DNA from: Clostridia bacterium
GTDB taxonomy: Bacteria > Bacillota > Clostridia > Lachnospirales > Cellulosilyticaceae
Direction: 5' to 3'
Assembly: GCA_029256345.1 (NCBI GenBank)
Contig: JAQSYC010000011.1
Span: 1-22,566 of the forward strand
Length of the DNA stretch: 22,566 nt
Part shown: positions 14,378-20,536 of the stretch, piece by piece
Position numbering within the stretch: position 1 is the stretch's first letter
How the letters are laid out: every line of letters starts with the position of its first letter
Notes under the pieces: generated by a model
What the model was told of the DNA's origin: nothing
What the model saw: the letters and a program-made list of their open reading frames with translations, nothing else
Databases searched by the model: none
Position numbers and translations under genes: made by a program

Positions 14378-16744
14378 CTATCCATTTCTTTGCCAGATCC
14401 TAGCGACTATAATAGTCATATCATCGTTTTCCGCATGACCCAATAAATCTCTGCTTTTTCTAACGAGATATTCTGCCATATAGGACGGATTGTTAGAGTG
14501 TGCTTCTAATATAAAGTGTTTGAAGGTATCTTCTTTACCTAGCAGATCATTTTCCCCCTGTAACATACCATCCGTAACCATGATAATCACATCGCCATCC
14601 TTCAGCTGCTTTTTATAGATCTCCATATCTACATCTTTCAAAATCCCTACAGGAAGTGTACTTGACTGTATCGTCGTAACTTCCCCATTCCTCAAGATAA
14701 AACTTGTAGCCGCACCCATTTTAAGAAATTCTGCCACGCCTGTATATTCATCTATCAGTGTAATATCCATCGTCGAAAAGTTTTCTATGTCAGATTTTAA
14801 TACAAGCACAGAGTTAATGATCTTAACTGCTAAATCGTTTTTAAAACCAGAATCCATAAAATTCTCCAACAATTCTATGGTTGCTGTACTTTCTTCCAGC
14901 GCTAACTTACCACTCCCCATGCCATCCGCCAGTGCAAGCAAATACCTGCCGTCCTCCACTTCCATAAAGCTATAAACATCTCCCGATATCTCTCCCTTTG
15001 CATGAGCAGCTGCCCCTGCTAATATCCCATATGCTTTACTCATTTTAAATTTGAAATACAAATATCTTTCTTCCTGATTAGACTCTGTTTTTTCAGCTTC
15101 CACCCTGATATCCAGTGCGCCATGAATAGCTTTTATAATATTTTCTTTTATGTCGGCTGTTTTTATATCATAAGGGGTATAGATATGTATTTCTTCTTTT
15201 CTGCCATTATTTTCAAGCACCATAATATCTTTTGTTTTTATCCCTTTTGCATCAAGTGCCTCTTTGATCAGTTTCTCATCTTCTTTATTAAAGTAAAGCT
15301 CATGTTCTATATTTTCACATAACTTGTTGATGCTTTCAGCTACTGCTTCAAACTGTTGTCTTACCAGTTCCCTGCTTTCTACAAACCTATTTTTCCACAT
15401 AAAGCTTTGTTTAAGCAAATCTAATTTAAATCCGAGCGTACATGCAAAGCTCTCCGCATTAATACAGGATTTTCGAAAAGCCTCCGGTATATCCCCTAGT
15501 TTCAATTGTCCTTTTTTTTCGATTAAATCTAGCATCTTATAAGCACTTTGATAGGTTTGTCCAATATAATCCTTCCAGCAAAACTCTTTCATAGAACAAT
15601 TTTGACACATCTTTTCTCCTGTATCTTCTATAACATAGTTGATATCTTTTTCATCCAAAAAAAACTGCTTATCAGATATCTTGCCAAAGGTACTGCTTAG
15701 ATTATAAAAAGCTTTAGAAAATTGGTTAAGTTTTTCCGTAATGATTTTTTGTACTCTCAAAAGATGTTTTTCATCTTCTTCAGCTTGTCCATATCCAAAC
15801 CAATCGGCTATTCCAAAATATTTCTTGGGCAATCCCAAACTGATTACTCCTGCAGTCAAATAAGCTCCAGCTATCTGCCAATCAATAACGCGGTCATTAA
15901 ATAATGCAAACCCTAATAACAATCCAACTCCTGTTGCAAAGATGACCCCTGCTCTGTCCAATATATAAAAAACCGTTCCAATAAGTGTTGCTAACGTATA
16001 GATTGCTACAAAGTGCGGTGGCATATAGCCGATTAAAACAAGTACTGTACTGATTATAAGACTGATTGTTATCCCTGTATTCATTCCGCCCATATAAGTT
16101 ATGGCTATAATGATTATAAAAGTCATAACATCCCTAAAATAAATACTCTCAAACAAAGGAACCTGTATATAAAAATCAATGAGTCCGCCTAAAATACAAG
16201 CTATTAAAAAAGCCATGCTGATGGTCTCTTTTTGAGTAAGAGGTGTTTTTCTATTTTTAAGAATCACCTCTGTGCTATAACATAAAATAATAACAAGACC
16301 CATACCTACTGTTGTTTCCAGAAATCCTATAAATAGATCAAATAGTTTAAAACCATTTATCCCTATCACTATTAGATTAATAAACATGATTGCTACACTG
16401 GTTACGAGTGTTTGATTTCTCATATTAAAAGTCGCTTTCATCATACTCATATACGCTCTGATCAAGATAATAAGCACGATTATCAATATGTATTTCAAGA
16501 CATTAGTATCAAACACGCCTATCGACACAAGCCCTCCAAGGGCTACCAGACTGTTCCATTTTCTAAGTTCTTTGTCAGAAAACACTGCCCCTATATAACA
16601 CACACCCAGTGTATAAAATGCTTCAAAAACACAAATCCTACTAAGTAAAAACCCTATCATACAGATTAAAACATATCCCCACTTAATCATCCTAAAGTTT
16701 TGTAATATTGTCTCTGATCTCTCTTCTTTTGTATTGATCAACAT
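14378..16744 (-). CDS. spoIIE: Stage II sporulation protein E, PP2C-type phosphatase
   Basis: A forespore-septum phosphatase that dephosphorylates SpoIIAA, freeing sigma-F, and in Bacillus also interacts with FtsZ at the polar septum. The 788 residues match the family: an N-terminal membrane domain of about ten segments (to about residue 305), a central regulatory region with a CxxC-x4-C cluster (CQNCSMKEFC, about 375-385), and a C-terminal PP2C domain (about 570-788). The PP2C domain has EISGDVYSF, ADGMGSGKLA, MGAATSFIL and VTDGM...NDDMTIIVARI, carrying the metal-binding Asp residues. ATG start with GGGGGAG about 5 nt upstream. The upstream region carries a 20-nt-spaced promoter and a near-consensus 0A box. 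Adjacent tRNA genes recall the tRNA-spoIIE-tilS-hpt-ftsH order of Bacillus. Confidence 0.97.
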   Translation of the reverse strand: MLINTKEERSETILQNFRMIKWGYVLICMIGFLLSRICVFEAFYTLGVCYIGAVFSDKELRKWNSLVALGGLVSIGVFDTNVLKYILIIVLIILIRAYMSMMKATFNMRNQTLVTSVAIMFINLIVIGINGFKLFDLFIGFLETTVGMGLVIILCYSTEVILKNRKTPLTQKETISMAFLIACILGGLIDFYIQVPLFESIYFRDVMTFIIIIAITYMGGMNTGITISLIISTVLVLIGYMPPHFVAIYTLATLIGTVFYILDRAGVIFATGVGLLLGFALFNDRVIDWQIAGAYLTAGVISLGLPKKYFGIADWFGYGQAEEDEKHLLRVQKIITEKLNQFSKAFYNLSSTFGKISDKQFFLDEKDINYVIEDTGEKMCQNCSMKEFCWKDYIGQTYQSAYKMLDLIEKKGQLKLGDIPEAFRKSCINAESFACTLGFKLDLLKQSFMWKNRFVESRELVRQQFEAVAESINKLCENIEHELYFNKEDEKLIKEALDAKGIKTKDIMVLENNGRKEEIHIYTPYDIKTADIKENIIKAIHGALDIRVEAEKTESNQEERYLYFKFKMSKAYGILAGAAAHAKGEISGDVYSFMEVEDGRYLLALADGMGSGKLALEESTATIELLENFMDSGFKNDLAVKIINSVLVLKSDIENFSTMDITLIDEYTGVAEFLKMGAATSFILRNGEVTTIQSSTLPVGILKDVDMEIYKKQLKDGDVIIMVTDGMLQGENDLLGKEDTFKHFILEAHSNNPSYMAEYLVRKSRDLLGHAENDDMTIIVARIWQRNG

Positions 16745-16768
16745 TATCTCCCCCTCACAGTACTATTA

Positions 16769-16800
16769 ATTATACAAAGAGGGTTCTTATTTTTTTGTAA
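16769..16800 (-). promoter_or_regulatory. Candidate Spo0A-type promoter of spoIIE
   Basis: Minus strand: TTACAA (16795-16800), 20-nt spacer, TATAAT (16769-16774). Spacing longer than 17-18 nt is a known feature of Spo0A-activated sigma-A promoters such as B. subtilis spoIIE and spoIIG. Assignment rests on spacing and position. Confidence 0.5.
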
Positions 16801-16826
16801 ATATATGGTAATTAAGTTTAAAAATT

Positions 16827-16834
16827 TTACGACA
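16827..16834 (-). promoter_or_regulatory. Possible Spo0A box upstream of spoIIE
   Basis: Minus-strand TGTCGTAA matches the 0A-box core TGNCGAA with one mismatch. It sits about 27 nt upstream of the candidate spoIIE -35. A single short match in A+T-rich DNA is weak evidence alone. Confidence 0.4.
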
Positions 16835-16964
16835 TTTTCCTTTTAAATGTTAGAGTTAATTTGATTTATTTCCCAGGAAAATCAAGCATAAAGTTGCTCT
16901 GTTTCTACACATTCGAGTTCCTGCTAATTTGTGTTTTTTATTTAAAAAGATGCCGCTTATGGCG
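16835..16964. other. Part of the spoIIE-tRNA gap without a recognised feature
   Basis: This is part of the 525-nt gap between spoIIE and the tRNA genes. It contains a CAGGAA/TTCCTG inverted repeat with a wide loop (about 16874-16923) and a small GCC/GGC hairpin near 16952. Short plus-strand reading frames here lack a start with a ribosome site, so I call no gene. Confidence 0.5.
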
Positions 16965-16994
16965 TTGAGAATGTTATACTTCTATACATATCTT
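16965..16994 (+). promoter_or_regulatory. Tentative promoter for the plus-strand RNA element
   Basis: Plus strand: TTGAGA (16965-16970), 18-nt spacer, TATCTT (16989-16994). If used, transcription would start near 17001 and the RNA would be about 260 nt to the terminator at 17260. The -10 is only a fair match and other starts closer to the hairpin are possible. Confidence 0.35.
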
Positions 16995-17071
16995 ATTTTA
17001 AAAAACTTATAGATGGAAATCGTATCCCTACAGATATCACAACTCATTGTTTTTGTTTTAATGTTTCACTT

Positions 17072-17260
17072 GAAGGAGACCTAGCAAGGCAAGTAGGGAC
17101 GTCTTTGGGCTCGACTCGGGTTAAGGCCGTGGGTATGGCGTGGAGAGCCGAAAGATGTCCCTGCTTGTCTTGCGAACCTTCTACTGAAGCTAATATCGTT
17201 TGATTTTGCTGCATACAAAAGCAGCTGATATAACGCTATTCGTTATACCAGCTGCTTTTT
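17072..17260 (+). ncRNA. Structured non-coding RNA, class not recognised
   Basis: An independent RNA gene is proposed from structure, not from a known family. Outer stem: 17072-17076 with 17177-17181. Then, across an 8x4 internal loop, an uninterrupted 22-bp stem pairs 17085-17106 with 17151-17172, including three G-U pairs (17089-17168, 17094-17163, 17101-17156). After a G-G mismatch a 5-bp stem follows (17108-17112 with 17145-17149). The 32-nt apical domain (17113-17144) is G+C-rich and can form a GCC/GGC hairpin or an ACTC/GGGT pairing. The G-U pairs become A-C mismatches on the minus strand, so the plus strand is the RNA. The 88 nt core is about 58% G+C in an A+T-rich gap. A terminator closes it at 17260. 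It does not match the 6S, SRP, RNase P, tmRNA, T-box or riboswitch consensus motifs I know, and no plus-strand gene follows, so it is not a leader. Confidence 0.7.
17217..17260. terminator. Bidirectional terminator between the RNA element and tRNA-Val
   Basis: Stem 17221-17235 with 17241-17255 and a 5-nt CTATT loop. The single non-pair is A-C on the plus strand but G-U on the minus strand. T5 follows on the plus strand and TTTT on the minus strand. It can end both the plus-strand RNA and the minus-strand tRNA transcript. Confidence 0.85.
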
Positions 17261-17269
17261 AAAATCAAG

Positions 17270-17342
17270 TGGTCGCTATAGGGCTCGAACCTATGACCCT
17301 CTGCTTGTAAGGCAGATGCTCTCCCAGCTGAGCTAAGCGACC
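17270..17342 (-). tRNA. tRNA-Val (anticodon TAC)
   Basis: A complete 73-nt cloverleaf read on the minus strand. Acceptor GGTCGCT...AGCGACC plus discriminator A, D-arm TAGCTCAGCTGGGAGAGC, anticodon loop CTTACAA giving TAC, and T-loop GGTTCGAGCCC. The 3' CCA is not encoded, so it must be added post-transcriptionally, unlike the adjacent tRNA-Met. Confidence 0.97.
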
Positions 17343-17345
17343 AGA

Positions 17346-17422
17346 TGGTAGCGGAAAAGGGATTTGAACCCCCGACACCACGGGTATGAACCGTGTGCTC
17401 TAGCCAACTGAGCTATTCCGCC
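17346..17422 (-). tRNA. tRNA-Met (anticodon CAT), elongator type
   Basis: 77 nt including an encoded CCA. Acceptor GGCGGAA with TTCCGCT (first pair G-U), D-arm TAGCTCAGTTGGCTAGAGC, anticodon loop TTCATAC giving CAT, and a standard T-arm. The acceptor and D-arm are elongator-like rather than initiator-like (no unpaired first base and no GGG/CCC anticodon stem). A CAT tRNA-Ile2 cannot be wholly excluded, but the CACGG/CCGTG anticodon stem fits Met. It lies 3 nt before tRNA-Val in one transcript. Confidence 0.93.
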
Positions 17423-17451
17423 ATAGTGCCATGTATTTTAGGCACTTTTGT

Positions 17452-17480
17452 ATTATAGCTTATAACTTGTCATAATGCAA
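17452..17480 (-). promoter_or_regulatory. Strong promoter of the tRNA-Met/tRNA-Val unit, with UP-like tract
   Basis: Minus strand: TTGCAT, 17-nt spacer, TATAAT (17475-17480 and 17452-17457). Directly upstream of the -35 the minus strand is almost pure A with a few G and T for about 40 nt (17484-17525), resembling an UP element. A GTGCC/GGCAC hairpin can form in the short leader. Confidence 0.85.
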
Positions 17481-17525
17481 GTCTTTTTATTTATTTTTCT
17501 TTTCTTTGATTTTTTTCCTATTTTA

Positions 17526-17730
17526 CTCAAATAATTGCTCTTTTTTACCTCGTATTTAATTTTATATTTCTACTTATACTATGCCTAGAAGATAATTTTT
17601 TCCCTATATAGCTATTAATACAGCTCGTATTTATGAATATGGGATTTTTTTTATCTTTAAAATAGATTGTTTTAGCGATGCCTCACCTATTTGGTGGCTA
17701 TATTATGCCACATCGGAATCTTTATATTAT
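17526..17730. other. Gap between secA terminator and tRNA promoter, little content
   Basis: Gene-free and A+T-rich. The only structure seen is at 17677-17714: GATG/CATC arms enclosing two small hairpins (CACC/GGTG and TGGC/GCCA, sharing bases), a possible three-way fold. No reading frame with a ribosome site. Confidence 0.5.
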
Positions 17731-17778
17731 AAAACAAACAAGTCTCTAAAATATATTTTAGAGACTTGTTTGTTTTAT
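17729..17778. terminator. Long perfect palindrome, terminator of secA
   Basis: A 46-nt perfect inverted repeat (17731-17753 with 17754-17776), extendable by two more pairs, 7 nt past the secA stop. The inner part is A+T-rich and the arms end in A4/T4, so a U tract exists on both strands. It most likely terminates secA. Confidence 0.85.
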
Positions 17779-17785
17779 TTGTTAA

Positions 17786-20362
17786 TTAGGCACTTTTACC
17801 ACAGCAAGTTTTATACTTTTTGCCGCTACCACATGGGCATGGGTCATTTCTGCCTACTTTTTCTTTTTTTGTAACTGGTTTTGCTCCGAGGCTTGTATCT
17901 TCGTGATTTGTAGCAATAGGTTCTGCAACTCTTTCACGTTTGATTTCCTGGTTAACGATAATTCTTACATGGTAAAGTGCTTTGACTGTTTCTTCTTGTA
18001 TATTTTCTATCATTTCTCCAAAAATATCAAAGCTTAAGAAACGGTACTCTACCAGCGGATCCCTTTGTCCATATGCCTGAAGGTTAATACCTTGCTTCAT
18101 TTGCTCCATATTATCTAAGTGATCCATCCATTTTTGATCGATCACCTTTAGAAGCAGTACTCTTTCTATTTCTCTAAACTGCTCGCCTATCTCTAGTTCT
18201 TTCTTTTCATATAATCTTTCAGCTTGCTCGCTAAGAAGGGCTTTCAAATTTTCTGCTGTAAGCTCTTCCTGCTCTTCTTTTGTGAAAGTCATTGCTTCAA
18301 AGGGGATAATGGTGCGAAGGTGCTCCATCATACTTGCTATGTCCCAGTCCTCTGCATATTCAATACCGTTAGTGCAGTTATCGACAGCTTTGCTGACTAC
18401 TTCCTTAGCCATCTCTACAATCTTATCTCTTAAATTTTCATTTTTAAGCACTTTAAAACGTTCAGCATATATGATTTCTCTTTGTTCGTTCATGATTTTA
18501 TCATATTCTAATAAATGCTTACGAACTGAGAAGTTATTACTTTCTACTTTAGTCTGTGCTCTTTCTATTGCCTTTGAAAGAATCTTATGTTCGATAGGTT
18601 CATCATCTGGAAGGCCTAATGCATCAAACATCCTAAGGGTAGCTTCTGGTGTAAACAGTCTCATAAGATCATCTTCAAGTGCCAAATAGAACTTTGACTC
18701 ACCTGGGTCTCCCTGACGACCTGAACGGCCTCTTAACTGGTTGTCAATACGTCTTGATTCATGGCGTTCTGTACCAATTATTTTAAGACCACCTAACTCC
18801 TGCACGCCTTCTTCCAGTTTGATATCTGTTCCACGGCCTGCCATATTGGTAGCAATAGTAACGCTACCTTTTTTCCCAGCTTCTGCAACAATCTCTGCTT
18901 CTTTTGCATGGTACTTTGCATTAAGCACTTGGTGCTTAACCCCTTCCCTTTTAAGCAGTGTACTCAAAAGTTCGGATGTATCAATTGTTACAGTACCCAC
19001 AAGTACAGGTTGTCCTTTAGCATTTGAGGCTTTAATATCTTCAATAGCTGCTCTAAACTTTGCTTCTTCTGTCTTAAAAACCACATCTGGATGGTCAATA
19101 CGTTTAATAGGTTTGTTAGTAGGAATAACGATAACATCCATGCCATAGATATCTCTAAACTCATTTTCCTCTGTAAGCGCTGTTCCTGTCATCCCTGCTT
19201 TTTTGACATACTTATTAAAGTAGTTTTGGAAAGTAATCGTCGCTAGTGTCTGACTCTCTTTCTTAACCTCTACCCCTTCTTTAGCTTCAATAGCCTGATG
19301 AAGCCCGTCTGAATATCTACGTCCATCCATCAGACGACCTGTAAACTCGTCTACAATAATGATTTCACCTTCATCACTTACTATATAATCTTTTTCTCTG
19401 TGCATGAGATTGTGGGCTTTAAGAGCTATTGTAATATGATGTTGAATATCCATATGCTCAGGGTCTGCAAGGTTTTCTATGCCAAAATACTGCTCAGCTT
19501 TTTTAACACCTTCTGCAGTAAGTGTGACAGTTTTTTGTTTTTCATCAACTACAAAATCGCCTTCTTCTTCTATCTCTTCTCTCATAAGTGTAGACATTGC
19601 TGTCTCTTCACCTAAAAGCTTTCCTTTTTTAAGTCTGCGCACAAAAATATCTGCTGCTTTATAAAGATGTGTTGATTTTGAACCTGCTCCGGAGATAATA
19701 AGTGGTGTTCTTGCTTCGTCAACAAGTACAGAGTCAACCTCATCGATTACGGCATAATGCAAGTCTCGTTGAACCATTTCTTCAGCATACAGCACCATAT
19801 TATCTCTCAAATAGTCAAATCCATATTCATTATTGGTACCATAAGTGATATCACAGTTATAAGCAGCTCTTCTATCTGAATTTTCCATATTACTTAAAAT
19901 ACATCCTACTGTTAGCCCTAAGAAGGTATAGATTTGCCCCATCCACTCAGAGTCACGTTTTGCCAGATAATCATTAACTGTAACAACATGTACACCTTTG
20001 CCTTCTAGTGCATTAAGATACACAGGAAGTGTTGCAACTAGAGTTTTTCCTTCTCCAGTTCTCATCTCAGATATACGTCCATTATGGAGAATAACGCCTC
20101 CAATAAGCTGTACTCTAAAATGCTTCATATTAAGTACACGGTAACCAGCTTCTCTACATACTGCATAGGCTTCTGGCAAAATGTCATCCAGTGTTTCGCC
20201 TTTTTCAAGTCGTTCTTTGAATTCAGGGGTTTTTGCTTGAAGCTCTTCATCCGTTAATTTCTGCATAGCCTCATCAAAGGCTTCTATTTGGTTTACGATG
20301 GGTTCTATTCTTTTTAGTTCTCTCTCTGAATGACTTCCAAAAATTTTATCAAGTAATTTCAA
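17786..20362 (-). CDS. secA: Protein translocase ATPase SecA
   Basis: The motor of the Sec export pathway, peripheral to the SecYEG channel. The 858 residues match the family: nucleotide-binding domain 1 with MRTGEGKT (Walker A) and VIDEVDSVLVDEARTPL, the preprotein cross-linking domain, NBD2 with ATNMAGRGTDI and QLRGRSGRQGDPG, the helical scaffold and wing domains, and a C-terminal zinc-binding tail NDPCPCGSGKKYKTCCG. The frame is open to a GTG at 20371, but that codon abuts GAGG. TTG at 20362 lies 8 nt after GAGGG and gives MKLLDKIFGSHSERELKRI, the normal SecA N-terminus. An extended -10 promoter lies about 80 nt upstream. The expected neighbour prfB is absent downstream; tRNAs follow instead. 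Confidence 0.97.
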   Translation of the reverse strand: MKLLDKIFGSHSERELKRIEPIVNQIEAFDEAMQKLTDEELQAKTPEFKERLEKGETLDDILPEAYAVCREAGYRVLNMKHFRVQLIGGVILHNGRISEMRTGEGKTLVATLPVYLNALEGKGVHVVTVNDYLAKRDSEWMGQIYTFLGLTVGCILSNMENSDRRAAYNCDITYGTNNEYGFDYLRDNMVLYAEEMVQRDLHYAVIDEVDSVLVDEARTPLIISGAGSKSTHLYKAADIFVRRLKKGKLLGEETAMSTLMREEIEEEGDFVVDEKQKTVTLTAEGVKKAEQYFGIENLADPEHMDIQHHITIALKAHNLMHREKDYIVSDEGEIIIVDEFTGRLMDGRRYSDGLHQAIEAKEGVEVKKESQTLATITFQNYFNKYVKKAGMTGTALTEENEFRDIYGMDVIVIPTNKPIKRIDHPDVVFKTEEAKFRAAIEDIKASNAKGQPVLVGTVTIDTSELLSTLLKREGVKHQVLNAKYHAKEAEIVAEAGKKGSVTIATNMAGRGTDIKLEEGVQELGGLKIIGTERHESRRIDNQLRGRSGRQGDPGESKFYLALEDDLMRLFTPEATLRMFDALGLPDDEPIEHKILSKAIERAQTKVESNNFSVRKHLLEYDKIMNEQREIIYAERFKVLKNENLRDKIVEMAKEVVSKAVDNCTNGIEYAEDWDIASMMEHLRTIIPFEAMTFTKEEQEELTAENLKALLSEQAERLYEKKELEIGEQFREIERVLLLKVIDQKWMDHLDNMEQMKQGINLQAYGQRDPLVEYRFLSFDIFGEMIENIQEETVKALYHVRIIVNQEIKRERVAEPIATNHEDTSLGAKPVTKKEKVGRNDPCPCGSGKKYKTCCGKSA

Positions 20363-20441
20363 AACTTTCACCCTCTTCTAATATTTAGATACTCTCTATG
20401 CTAATGTTCATTTTAGTCATATATGTAAACAACTATCATTA

Positions 20442-20470
20442 AGTATAGCAAATATTCCACACTATTACAA
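20442..20470 (-). promoter_or_regulatory. Promoter of secA
   Basis: Minus strand: TTGTAA, 17-nt spacer ending in TGC (extended -10), TATACT (20465-20470 and 20442-20447). Leader of about 70 nt. Confidence 0.75.
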
Positions 20471-20500
20471 CCTCGCACATTATCCAATTGTACCCATTCT

Positions 20501-20528
20501 CTTAGAAAAAATACGGATTTTTGTTAAG
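20501..20528 (-). terminator. Weak terminator-like hairpin after mcp
   Basis: Minus-strand stem AAAAAT/ATTTTT with a CCGT loop, flanked by CTTA/TAAG. It is A+T-only and lies 9 nt past the chemoreceptor stop. Low stability, so partial read-through into secA is possible. Confidence 0.35.
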
Positions 20529-20536
20529 ATATTTAT

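Noticed and set aside
16873..17010. A plus-strand open frame of about 54 codons in the spoIIE-tRNA gap.
   Set aside because: No start codon with a ribosome site, no recognisable motif, and composition like the A+T-rich surroundings.
17072..17181. The long hairpin as a transposon end, retron, CRISPR repeat or riboswitch.
   Set aside because: No transposase, reverse transcriptase or repeat copy is nearby, there is a single hairpin rather than separated terminal repeats, and no gene follows on the plus strand for a leader to control.
18282..19148. Plus-strand open frames of 135 codons opposite secA, and similar ones opposite spoIIE, mcp and dusB.
   Set aside because: They are shadows of well-supported minus-strand genes, with no ribosome sites and Ser/Leu-rich composition typical of reverse-complement frames.
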